A stretch of DNA of 64,000 bases, from contig NC_080717.1 of NCBI RefSeq assembly GCF_019097595.1, positions 18,576,336-18,640,335 on the forward strand, read 5' to 3'. A program made the translations under genes and the position numbers. This DNA is from Hemibagrus wyckioides. Taxonomy: Eukaryota; Chordata; Actinopteri; Siluriformes; Bagridae. The notes below the pieces were generated by a model that was not told where the DNA came from, did no database searches, and saw nothing but the letters and a program-made list of their open reading frames with translations. Shown here one piece after another: positions 38,201 through 49,700 of the stretch (positions within the stretch are counted from its first letter, which is position 1; each line of letters begins with the position of its first letter).

Positions 38201-39760
38201 TCTGCATGCCTAGGTGCTTGATTTTATACACCTGTGGCCATGGAAGTGATTGGAACACCTGATTCTGATTATTTGGATGGGTGAGCGAATACTTTTGGCA
38301 ATATAGTGTATCTTGCCAATGACCTCACATCGTGATAACTCCTAAAGCTTTATTCACATTCTGTGGTCTTCCTAAATGAACAGTACTAAATAATTGTTAT
38401 TACCCACTCCGGTAAGAGATACAACACAATTCTACCTTTAAATATGAAACGTTTTTAAAATACACTGCTTTCCAAATTGCACACTCCACATATTTGAACT
38501 GAAAATGTTCCCTAATTAGACACTTTCCTTTCAAATGGGATGTAGGGATAGTGATTGTTCTGCTGCAGTGAATGTGCTGAAGGCACAATGTAACTGTTCA
38601 ATTTCCCTTCTGTGTTTTGAACACAGTTACCTCTCTTCAGTTCTGAACTCACACACTACAATGCTGATCTCACAGACAGAGAAAAGCAATGATTGCAGGT
38701 TAGATCACTGTTTAGGATCATTTAGACACCCTCGTCAGGGTGACAAGCCATCTAGAGTTATACCATAGATTAGTTGTGTTTTAGCAGTAACCAAATATCA
38801 ACAGGTTGATTGGCTACTTCAGTCTTTCTGCAACCTGATTGCACATGCATCTTTTCAAGGTCAGGTATATAGCTAGTGCAGCACACAGTGAAATGAGACA
38901 ACGTTCCTCTAAGACCATGCTGCTGCACAGAAAGCAAAGCGAAATAAAACAACACAGAGCAAAGCATTAAGTACATTAACATAGTTCTACATAAAGTGCA
39001 TGTGTGCAAGACAGACAGTACAATGCAGTACACTACAGTAGTTACAATACAATACACTACAATACACTAGTATACACAGATCAGTGACAACCAGTATACT
39101 TTTCGCAAGTAATACAGTATACAAAGCGCAAGTATAGTTGCTGTGGGTTTAAACACAAATAGTTAGCAGCAGATTGATGGATCTATTAGTAAAGTGTAAC
39201 CAAACTCAATCATAATAGATATGTTGCTTTTAATACACTTAAAAAGATAACGTAAATGCATATAAACATAAAAACATATAAACTCCAACCATAGTACCAG
39301 ATAGTAACTAACACAGTATGTAATAATTAGTTAGCTAGCTTAACTCCTGCCTTAACGTCCTCATAAACCCTGGCAACTAATGAAAAAGTGGCAGCCTCTT
39401 GGAATGGAGTTTAATCTTTTAATTCGGTTTCAATTAATGAAGTCCACTTGGAAAATTGCCCTTTTCCTTGGCGTTTCTGACTTTGTACCCACAAGGCAGC
39501 TCTTTCACTATTGATTTTTTTAGCCTTTAACATATCTGATTTAATTTAATAGGTGTGTTAGGGAAATGGAAACAGAGCAGGTCTACAAAAGTGAGAGTTT
39601 CTGAGTGTGCACATTCATTCTCTTTCTTTCTTTCTCGCTCTGCCTTTCTCTCTGCAGTATAAGCCTACAATTGGTGCTGTTATAGAAATCCACTCTCAGC
39701 AAGTTCAGATCTACAAAGCAGAGCTCTACATTCATGCTCACTTCGGTGGCATCAGGTTTG

Positions 39761-39843
<83 letters not shown>

Positions 39844-40539
39844 TCTTTAAACAGAATGTAACTGAAGTTTCTCAGTACAGGTATATCCTCTATCACTTCC
39901 CCTTCACCTCAGCCGTGGTGGGAGTGATGAGTAACTTCATGTTCCTCAGTGTGATTATCCTCATTGGCTTTATACAGGACAGCACCTTGTGGCCACATCT
40001 ACATGTATGTAATATTACTCTCTAACCAACATGTTATGCATGTTTTTAAGTCTGTGTTGTTTCAAGCGTTCAATCCATCATACCTCTGGTGGGGTTTGTG
40101 TTAATTACAGTTTGAAAAATGGAATAAACCTAGAGAAAGGAAAGAAGATATACCAGAAGATAGAAATACACACTCTGAGGAAAACTACACAGGTAATTAA
40201 TGCACAGAAATGTATTAACTCTTTTTACTAGAGGCCAAAATATGGAATTTGCACCTGATTCAGGGGTTTCCATTTACAGCACTTCAGTGTCATGTCACAC
40301 TGTGAAGTGGTGCTTAATGACACATTAGAATTTCTAGTATGTCAGAAGTAATTCTGTTTTATCCTAGCCTACTAAAGGCTAATTTAAGGGCAGAAATGTT
40401 ATAGAAAAGTTTCAGAAAAACAAAAAAGTTTCATTTCAGTTCTCTAGAATTTGAAGGAGATATCTTCAGTCACTAAAATTCTGTGTAAGGTTATCATAAC
40501 AAAGATTTAAAAAAGCCAATAGTGTCCTACGTTTACGAC

Positions 40540-40614
<75 letters not shown>

Positions 40615-40944
40615 GGCCATGTGTTTCATGTGTTTATACTGATTGAAATTGACTGAAAAGTCCATTTCCATTGTGCGAGTGTAATGGAACTCCAGTGTAC
40701 TTGTACAAAGAGTTAATATATACACACCACATCACACGTTACAGAATGCCAAATGATCTAAGGTTGAATCTGGAAAGTTTAAAAACTTATTTCCTTAGGT
40801 GCAAAGAGACCTTTGCTGGATCCCTCTGAAATAAGATCAACTGACAACATGGATTCCAGTTCTGACAAGATGGGAGAGTCCATTTTTGACAAAGAAGTGA
40901 AGAAGACAGTTAAGACAAATTACATTAAAAAAATAGATGAGTAA
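35214..40944 (+). CDS. bscl2: Seipin
   Basis: Seipin is the ER membrane protein that forms rings at ER-lipid droplet contacts and organises droplet biogenesis. Coding exons, all with compatible phases: 35,214-35,461; 36,243-36,315 (acceptor could be 36,246); 36,498-36,641; 36,769-36,903; 39,658-39,755; 39,881-40,004; 40,111-40,192; 40,799-40,944. Total 349 aa (human 398). The ATG has a purine at -3 and G at +4. A first membrane segment lies at about residues 45-66 and a second at about 242-264. Between them is the lumenal domain with '[16 protein letters not shown]', 'AEQKQ'-like TEQKQ, and '[21 protein letters not shown]'. The glycosylation sequon NVS (about residue 97) aligns with the human N88/S90 site. 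The cytosolic tail is short and charged, ending KKIDE. A Tc1 element fills part of intron 4. The kinase gene follows 2.6 kb downstream on the same strand. Confidence 0.95.
37105..38308 (-). mobile_element. Near-complete Tc1-like transposon in bscl2 intron 4
   Basis: Ends CACTATATTGCCAAAAGTAT and its inverted complement are flanked by TA at 37,103-37,104 and 38,309-38,310, the signature Tc1/mariner duplication. The element is about 1.2 kb, inserted antisense to bscl2. The transposase is open over most of its length with a single frame shift. It belongs with the rearranged copy at 52,129-52,690. Confidence 0.95.
37187..38173 (-). pseudogene. Tc1-like transposase with one frame shift
   Basis: From the ATG near 38,173 the frame encodes the bipartite helix-turn-helix DNA-binding domain ('[17 protein letters not shown]', '[17 protein letters not shown]'). 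The first catalytic aspartate is in '[12 protein letters not shown]' and a glycine-rich '[13 protein letters not shown]' follows. Near 37,540-37,550 an indel moves the frame. The continuation carries the second aspartate ('[11 protein letters not shown]') and the glutamate ('[15 protein letters not shown]'), consistent with a DD34E spacing. The C-terminus 'VIAAKGG' ends near 37,187. All three catalytic residues are present and only the shift breaks the gene, suggesting a fairly young insertion. Confidence 0.9.
38865..39065 (-). repeat. LINE tail fragment, reverse orientation, in bscl2 intron 4
   Basis: 'gtgaaatgagacaacgttcctctaagaccatgctgctgcaca' matches the text at 59,715-59,755 ('gtgaaacagcgttcctcctagaccagagatgctacaca'). 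Both are reverse-oriented 3' ends of the same LINE-like family. Confidence 0.55.
39757..39839. repeat. (TG)n(AG)n microsatellite in bscl2 intron 5
   Basis: A compound dinucleotide repeat beginning at the donor of exon 5 (39,756-39,757). The splice donor itself is part of the TG tract. Confidence 0.95.
40541..40613. repeat. (TATC)n microsatellite in bscl2 intron 7
   Basis: About 18 uninterrupted tetranucleotide units. Confidence 0.97.
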
Positions 40945-41129
40945 CAGGTTTCGTTTGTGTTGGTGGATGGGTGTCATGTTACTGCCCAAAGGGTGCTGAA
41001 CCCATCCCATCAGCCCCAGGACATCACATGCTTTAAACACTGTCACCTGAGTCTCATCTCACCCTGATTTAGCACTTCTATAGAAATTAGTCTGGTTTGT
41101 AAGCACCGTAGTACTTAGCGTTTGTTGGT

Positions 41130-41385
41130 GTGTGCACTTTAGTTAAGTTGTCTTTATTTGTCACATATACATTACTGCACAGTGAAATTCTTTCTTTGTA
41201 TATGTGTCCTTGGGGTTTGGGGTCAGAGCGCAGGGTCAGCCATGATACAGCGCCCCTGGAGCAGGCTGGGTTGGGGGCCTTGCTCAAGGGCCCAGCAGTG
41301 CAGCTTGGTGGTGCTGGGGCTTGAACCCCGAGCTTCTGGTCAACAACCCAGAGCCTTAACCACTTGAGCTACCACCACCCCAAAG
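41130..41385 (-). repeat. Teleost SINE-like repeat, reverse orientation
   Basis: 'gtctttatttgtcacatatacattactgcacagtgaaattc' is a reversed LINE-type tail. 'gggcttgaaccccgagcttctggtcaacaacccagagccttaacc' contains a reversed B-box-like GGTTCAAGCCCC-type sequence. The whole matches a very common tRNA-derived fish repeat. It lies in the bscl2 3' flank, upstream of a poly(A) signal. Confidence 0.7.
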
Positions 41386-41542
41386 GAAAGAAGCTAATGT
41401 CAGAAGTGGGAAGACCTTAGCCACAGTCTTTTTGTTTATTTTTTTTTTCATATCTCTAGTTTTAGTGTTTTTAAACACAGATTTTTGTCTGATGGAATGT
41501 CAGTTTAAGCTCCTAAATTAAAATAGATGTCAACATTTAAAT

Positions 41543-41548
41543 AATAAA
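41543..41548 (+). terminator. Candidate poly(A) signal for bscl2
   Basis: AATAAA about 600 nt after the seipin stop codon. It is the first canonical hexamer I noticed downstream, but cleavage here is unproven. Confidence 0.35.
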
Positions 41549-41624
41549 GGAAAAGGTATGAGAAATGAAAAAGCAAGCAGGAGTTTCACGACGTGAATTT
41601 CAGTCATGCCAAAAGTGTGAACAG

Positions 41625-42130
41625 TGGGCCTCATTTATCAAGCTGGATATGAGTGAATAATTTTGTAAATCATTCATAGGAGCATTCACAGAAAAAAAAA
41701 TGGTATTCAGGAAAATCATTTTTCAGAAATCATATTTGTTCAGAAATCCTATGGGAGCTTCTGAGTTTGTGTAAATGTATTATTAAAACACATGAAATAA
41801 TTTGTATTTTTATTGGTGTGGACGTGAATAAAAATCCGCCTCTGAGAAATTCGCTTTCTATTTTGCCATCATTCCAGGTTTCAGCTCTCTGTGAGTTTAA
41901 TTTATAAGGCTTTGTGGGCATCACTCTATGCAAATGAGCTGTCATGTACATGTGTTTACACACCACAGATGACTGGCATTTATCAACATGCACATTTTGT
42001 AAATCTATCCCAAAAATGAGTTGTTCAGTGTTATTTCTATTTATTTTTATTAGAAATAAATTTGTACAGCATTTAAGTTGCTTGACAAAATGCTCTCTTT
42101 TGTCACTTTGGCTAGTTTTGTTATGAGTCA
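41625..42130. repeat. Dispersed repeat, copy also at about 51,230-51,500
   Basis: 'ctcatttatcaagctgg' at the left, then 'ggtttcagctctctgtgag', 'catcactctatgcaaatgag', 'tatcaacatgcacattttgtaaatct' and 'gagttgttcagtg' run in the same order as blocks at 51,315-51,490. It is a non-coding interspersed family of unknown class. Confidence 0.5.
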
Positions 42131-42241
42131 GCATATGCGGCACGTAAATCATTGTTTAAAAAATTTGTTTGTAGTGTGTAGAAAATAAGGTTTGCATGTA
42201 TTTACATGTCCTTTGTATGTGCTGAAAAATATTTTAAATGC

Positions 42242-42324
42242 TTTATTTTATTTTATTTTATTTTATTTTATTTTATTTTATTTTATTTTATTTTATTTTA
42301 TTTTATTTTATTTTATTTTATTTA
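42242..42324. repeat. (TTTTA)n microsatellite
   Basis: About 16 copies of the 5-bp unit ttatt/tttta between bscl2 and the kinase gene. Confidence 0.97.
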
Positions 42325-42689
42325 GTAAAGATTTTAGTCCCTATAATAGGCACGTCTGCAAATTCATTCATTAACTAATCATCAGTAAGGGTTGTATTCT
42401 AGTCAGAGTTACAGTGAAGACTATTTATGTTGTCCATAATGAAATTCCTTCAACTCCACTGCCATCATATCCTCATACAATATAATGAATGTGAAAGTCC
42501 CAGGCATTCAGGATTAGGAGGTAAGGTGTCAGTCTGTGTATGTGTTCTGAATACCGGAATGGATATGTCAATTTGCATACTGTGCACCACAACGTTTCCA
42601 CTTGCGGAGCCACAGCATGCATTTGAAAAGAGATTTCATCCATTGATGTATTTACTATTTCTTGGAAATTCAGTGTCACTTTCACATAA

Positions 42690-42769
42690 AAAAAAAAAAA
42701 TACTACTACTACTACTACCATTACTCCTATTACTACTACTAATAATAATAACAACAACAACAAAAACAA

Positions 42770-42800
<31 letters not shown>

Positions 42801-42804
42801 AAGA
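42690..42804. repeat. Compound trinucleotide microsatellite (ACT)n(AAT)n(CAA)n(AAG)n
   Basis: Poly(A) runs into act, aat, aac and aag trinucleotide arrays. Frames through it give poly-Leu, poly-Arg or poly-Val and are not genes. Confidence 0.95.
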
Positions 42805-43524
42805 ATGTACACAATTTGCATATCAAACTTTTTTGTAATTTAAACTTTGTCCAACTTCCAGTGAAATAATGAAATGAATTAGCCTACAGTGTGTTTTTTA
42901 GTCACGCTGGTCATAAATTCCATTCTTTTCAGTGTGAAAATCATTCTTGGTTTTACACAGACTACTGTATCTAGAGTAGAGTAGACTAAACAGACAGAAA
43001 AAGAATCCAGATTTGGTGTAATTCAGATCGTCTCATATTAATTTATTGGCCAACATTTTGAAGCTTGGCATGTATTCATTAGGTTATAGTTTATCTAGGA
43101 GTCTCTGCCGTGTGGAAACTTCGTGATGTCAGAGCATGCAAATACAAAGCTGTGGATGTCAATAGTAAAGCCTTTGAGCTAAACCAAAGAGCACAGTCAA
43201 TACATGAGCTCCTAAATGAGAAAGGCTGAATAAAAGTGAGTCCTAATTTTTATGAGATTAGATTACACAAACCGTCAGACTAGACACAATGAAAAATTTA
43301 GCTTAACTTCAAGTACAACCTTTAAGGCTATTGATTTTGTTTAAATGGAATATTTGCAGTTAACTTTGTATTTTGTTACTTCCTCTTTTTTGTGATGTAA
43401 GCTTAATGCAGTTTCTTATTATTAACCCTTCACTCTCCACTTCACTGGATTCTTCTTTTTTATTTTTGGATTATTGCACTTTTTTTTTATTTGTTATGGG
43501 GATTATATTTGGTAACCTAGCTCC

Positions 43525-46500
43525 ATGAAAGGACTGGAGTTGACCTCAAGAAAAATGAGCACGTCAACATATATGGCTGATGAAGACGAATCAGGAAGAT
43601 CCAGCAAAGCAGGAACTGTGGAGAGTATGAGAAACCAGTTGAAAGCAGAGGGAGAGAAAATAAACGAATTTGAAAATAACTACATGAAGGAAGCTCTGCT
43701 CGCTAGCCGAAGGTCAAAACCCAAACTTGCTTCCGCTCAGGCTGTTCTCTCATCCAGACTAGAACCAGAGACTATTCAAAAGGAACCGTTTGTGACCGCA
43801 TCAGGAAATCCCAAGGCCTGGGAACATGACAGCGTGCCGATAAAACATAAAAATACAAAAAACATTGCTGATGAAGTGTCCAGAAAGAATATGTGGAGAG
43901 CCGGCCAGAGGGAAAGATGGAGAGGGAAGAGGAGAGAGAGGCTGGAAGGTAGAGTAGAATACATAGAAGAGGAGGACAACACTACTGAGAAAGAAATGAA
44001 CCAAGGAATTAGATTGAGACACATACAAAGGCAATGGAGATCTAAAGAGGCGCAAGATGAAGAGACAGAAAAGGATGTGACAGGGCTGAGAGGGGCCGTG
44101 CAAGGAAATATCAACATGGATGCAGATATGAGAGGAACAGTCCCTCACCGCATATTCTCAAAGGTTTTTGCCAGCTCTTTCGCATCGTCGTCCTCATCAT
44201 CATCATCATCCTTCAACTATTCCTCAGCGGAAAGTGATGAGGTCTTCAGTGAGGGAGAGGAGATGGCGAGGAGGAAAGATATGAGAAAGGTGAGTGGAGT
44301 CAAAGTCCAAACAGCATAACTCAGCCACACTCAAACCAGAAAGGCTAAAACATTATGACCTGTGTGTCTAAAATATAACCTTTGCCTATTACCATTTTAT
44401 TCAGCTATATTTATTAAAGATATTTATATAGCCTTTAAATACTCATTTCATCCATAATGTTTAGTTTACTTTCTATATATTTCTGAGCTCTTGGGCTTTC
44501 ATAGGACTTGGACTGCTATTTGGAAGAAAAATACTTTTCCTAAGACTCACTCTGACTGTCGTGCAGTAAATTTGCATGGCTTCTAAAAGAGAACCTTGAC
44601 ATTAGGCATTTGAATAAGCTATTTGCATAGTCCGGTAGACAGATACTATGATAGTAGCCTTTTACTGTTACACATGTTATTTGGTAATGTACCAAACATG
44701 TTAAAAAGTTTCAGCTGATGAAAACAGGTCTGTTGACCTAATACAATGTGGAAAAAATGACATATTAGCAACTTAAACGTAATCATATTGGTCTATTATT
44801 TCTTAGCACTGTATAAAATTACAATAAACCAAATATAAGCTTATTTAAGATTTTATAAGCTTTACATTTTCTTGACTTCTTCAATTTTGAGCATTCATTT
44901 CTATAAAGCAGCTAAATTATCAGCAAATAGAAATAAGAAAAGTGAAAGCATTCGAAAAGCAAAATATGGCTAGAAATAGGTTTATCTGTCTAATCTTATG
45001 TTTGGTTTATTATAATTGTATAATAAGCAAGAGTTTTATAATAATAATAATAATAATAATAATTATGATGATGATAATGATGATGATAATAATAATGTAG
45101 ATAAAGCTTGTAAAACCCAGGGACTCAGGGTTGTTTTTACAATTGCATACCCATTTGTGTGTTTGCTGCATGCTGTTTGTTAGAGAGAAGCAGTACAAAG
45201 CAGCATTTTAATGATTGCAGTTTGAAAAATAGATCGTTTCCATGATTATACCTCTGAGCAGAGCACTGATCATAATCATATTCATATCTCACTTAAAGAT
45301 AAATCAGTCGCTTGGAGCACAAACTACACAAAATTACAGCTACTTTTTTTTCCCAGTGTCGATCCTGGAGGACGTTCTTGACTATGATGCAGTGGTCAAA
45401 GCGCAGGCAGAGTTCATGGGTACAGCTGGCTGGACACCAAGGCACGTAGCCTGTCCTTACACTGTAGTTTACTCTGTACAATATGTTACATGTGATACCC
45501 ACCATATTACAAATCTGTCAAGGGACTTTTTTTTTTTTACTGAAGAACAGATGAAATAATATGCCTGCCATTGCCTGTTCATAATCAGGAAACATCCAGC
45601 TGGGTGAAGGTGGGGAGGTGCTGAAGAGATTCAACGAGGTGGAGGATACCTGCCTGCAGGCACTCATGTCTGATCCACTCCATCAGTTTGTGCCTCGCTA
45701 TTACGGGCACATCAGCAGGGACGGAGAGGACTACATCCGTCTCGAGGACCTGCTGAGTGGCCTCAAGCAGCCTGTCATCATGGACTGCAAAATGGGCATT
45801 CGGTATATATGATATCTCTATACGTTATTTATATACCACCTTTCAAACATTTAAAATGCAAGCAAAACATTAAACAGAAAAATAAAAAATGAATAAAAAG
45901 CTATAAAAATACAAATATACAATATGAAATATATATATATAATAAAAAGTGTGTAGTAAATGGAGTAAAATAATTAAAGGATACAAATATATCAAAGCAA
46001 CATACCAGTGAAAGGAAGCCAGATGATTAAAGCAATGTTAAGGTTAAATGAAAAAAATATTTTTTGTTGTTTTTAAGTGATAAATCGAGTCTGAAAAATG
46101 TTTAACGGTCAAATATTTTACAGAACTTAAATAAAAAGCTGTTATAGCACTCTTTTTACATTTCCTATGCTGAATGTGGAGAAGGAGAACACCAAAAAAT
46201 ACAGAAAGACATGATCTGTAACATAGTTTCCGATATTTAGAGATATATGAAGGTGTTATGCAGGTTCTAGCAGGTTCTACAGTATAGTACAATCTAATAC
46301 TAGTACAATTTTGGTTGTCAAAGTGGCAGTCTGGATAGAGTTACTGCCTCACAGATCCAGGGTCCTTGGTTCAGGTAGGTGGATTGACAAAATTTAATTG
46401 CATCCCATCTGAGGTGGATTCTCTCACACTGCACTCAATGTCCCTGGGATAAGCTCCAAATTCACTTGCACATGAATAAATTACATTTTTTGTAGACATC

Positions 46501-46690
46501 ATCGACTGACGTGATGCTAAAATCAGTCTAATATGATCTTTTTTTTGGTAGCTTTTTATATACTGCTGAATTTTGTATGAGTTGTAGTTTCCTTTGAACT
46601 GTGCATAATAATAATAATGCATTACAAATGTCTAGGCAATTTAAAAAAAAATGGATTCATTCCATCATGTTGCAGGGTATCAACTATACA

Positions 46691-46731
<41 letters not shown>

Positions 46732-49700
46732 TACAGATGACTGGTTTGGATTGTAGACAATAGTCCAGACAACACTTATGTGTTGTATTATACACAGATG
46801 TACCAGAGTCATACGTGTGTCATTGCGTTTCATGCAAACACATAGGAAAAAATGTAAACAAAGATTTCCATAACAAGTGAAACAACTTGTTCTGCACAGT
46901 GCCCACACAGCAAATCATTTACATATATGCACATACTATGCGAGGGGCCTCGGTTTTCACGTGGCATTATTGGATATGCTAAGCTACAGTGGTGAAATTT
47001 GTTCTATTATTTTAGCTTCAAATGCAGATCAGACAGAGGTGCACATTATATTATAAGGAAAATCACTGAAATCATTTGCCAGAGAAGCCGATTACTATAT
47101 GAGATATTCTGTATAAGGCCAAAAGTTTGTGGGCACTTAACCATCTCCAGATTTAATCCACCCATCCAAATTTAATTAGAATTATACCACTGGATTTTGG
47201 AGTGTGGCTAAAGCATACATAGACATCCTACACAATTATGTGCATCAATCTTTGAGGCAACAGTTTGGAGACAGCCCATATATGGGTATGATGTCAGTCA
47301 GGGAGGATTTGGTAGCTTAGTGGTTAAGGCACTGGGCTACTGCTTAGAAGGTTGTGAGTTTGAATCCGAGATCTACCAAGCCAACACTGTTAGACCCCTG
47401 AACAAAACTGAGGTAAGCTGCTCTGGGTGAGGGTGTCCGTCAGGTGTCCACATACTTTTGTCTATATAGAGCATGAACCAGCAGTACCTCACAGCCTCTC
47501 CTTCAGTAAGGAATAATTGACTTAAGAGAATCCAAAGAAGCTTAGTAGTGTAGTGTGGGTTTTATAGTACTTACTGTATTTACTACTATCCTTAAGTTCA
47601 CATATACTTCTTTAAGTATTACACTGATTATTCTGGTGCCTTTCTCTTAGCACCTACCAAGAGGAGGAGATTATGAAAGCAAGAACCAAAGCTAGCATCC
47701 GAACTGATATGTACCAGAAGATGGTGAAAGTAGATCCTACAGCTCCTACAGAAGAGGAACATGCACAGAGAGGGGTGACAAAGCTGCGCTACATGCAATG
47801 GAGAGACAGCACAAGTAGTACCTCAACGCTTGGATTCCGTATCGAAGGCATAATGGTACACCTCAGAATCGAAATACGAGTTAAAGTTACATAAACATAC
47901 AACACCGTCTCTGATTTTTGTGACCTACTCTGTTTTTTTTTTGTGTTTTTCAGACAGAGAATGGGATTGTACGTCGGGATTTTAATAAAACTCAGAGCAA
48001 AGAACAAGTTACAGAGACCCTGCTATTGTTTACCAAGAAGCAGATGCACATTCTAGTAAGTTGTTGATCCCTATTTACTTTTATTGCCAATAAAGCAATG
48101 CACAGACCTGATATACTATAAGACCACAAGTATGTGGACACCTGACCGTAACAGCCAGATGTGGGCCTTCCCAAAATTTGCCACAAATTTAGAAACATAC
48201 AGTTATCTATAGAATTCTGTTGTATACTGTGCCATTAATGCTTGCAAGTTGCAACCATCCATCATGCGACATTCGATGTGTGAAACAGCGGAAAATCATG
48301 GATGCCTCCATGAATGAATGCCTATTATATGTGCTGTCAGGGCATGTAAAGTTCACAGAAAGCTACTTTAAACACCCATTTTATAGTTGCAGGCCAAAGT
48401 GGCTACACATACAGCGAAATTCAAATATTAATGCAACATTTTGTACTGAACATGCAGTACAACAACAACAACAGAAGACAAGCAACAAGCAAGCCAGCAG
48501 ACAACAATCTAGCTGGCTACAATTAGTGATAACTTCAAAAAACATTATGGTCAGTATTATAGATTTAACCAAGAGTCTCTCTGCTTCAGGGGTGCTGCAT
48601 CATGGCTGACCCTGCACTATGATCCCAACCTCCAAAGCTGGAATATACAAAGAAAAGTATTTTGCTGTGCTTTAATGTATATGTGATGAAAATAAAGGTT
48701 TCATTTGAAAAGTAGAAAAGAAGGACTATTCACAGTGTGAGTGGCCACGTTGGTTAAACATAAACAAGGAAGGAAGTGATAGTTGATAAATCTACCCAAA
48801 GTTGAAGTGTAAAGTTTTCATTGGTTTTTACTGCTTGTAGGCTGGGAATTGCAAGCTGCGACTTCCCTGTAAACAAAGCTTAAGATTCCCCTTCACTGGA
48901 AATAACGGTCCTAACCCAAACCTGTTTCAGCATGAAGCACATATCCCCTGTGCACCAACGAGCTCAGTGAAGACATGTTTTGTTAATAGTGTGAAAGAAC
49001 TTGAGTGTCCTGCACAGAGCCCTGACCTGAACCCCACTGAATACTTTAGGGATGAACTGGAACACAGACTGCACAACAAGCCTTCTCTTCTGACCCCAGT
49101 CCCTGATCTCACTAATGTTCTTGTGGCTAATTATCTTCAATAATTATCCAAAATCTAGTGAAACCCTTTCTAGTATATTAGAGGCTGTTAAAGAAGAAAC
49201 CAGAGAGAAACTACCACAATATCAACTGCAATAGTTTCTGAATGGGATGTGCAAGAAGCAAGGATTATGTATTCTTATAAAATATTAATATTTGTCTGTA
49301 ATTTATATTTAGAAAGGCTTTTATTTAGAAAGGGCACAGTGTCTGAATCTAAGCAGTTTGAATGCTAAAAGCTCCCCCTTGTGGAAAATCTTCAGCTTGA
49401 GTGAGAGTCTTACTGGCCATGTCCGTGAGGAGTATTAAAATCCAAAAATTTCTAAAACATTTTTTATCTCTTCTATGTTAGGAAGCCTACCTGACCAGAC
49501 TGGATGCGCTGAAAGAGACATTACAGCAGTCTGCCTTTTTTAGAAATCATGAGGTTAAGTAGAATAAATGCTTGTATTTTCTTTTTTTTTACTCAGAGGA
49601 ACAGAATTCTCTTTCAAAATTAAAACATTGAATTCAATATAAATAGAAATATACGTGTTTCATTAAAAAATACCATGTTCTTCCTTCCATCATTCCCCTA

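Noticed and set aside
42473..42826. Open frames with long poly-Phe, Leu or Val stretches
   Set aside because: They are translations of a trinucleotide microsatellite.
43776..44148. Two antisense open frames of 113 and 115 codons over kinase exon 1
   Set aside because: They mirror a Glu/Lys/Arg-rich coding exon on the opposite strand. There is no splice or domain support.
45242..45559. A 105-codon frame containing [21 protein letters not shown]
   Set aside because: It looks coding, but the other frame of the same exon gives the family-conserved WVQLAGH and joins in phase on both sides.
47302..47438. Possible tRNA gene with A and B boxes
   Set aside because: It lacks a closing acceptor stem and continues into the standard SINE body.
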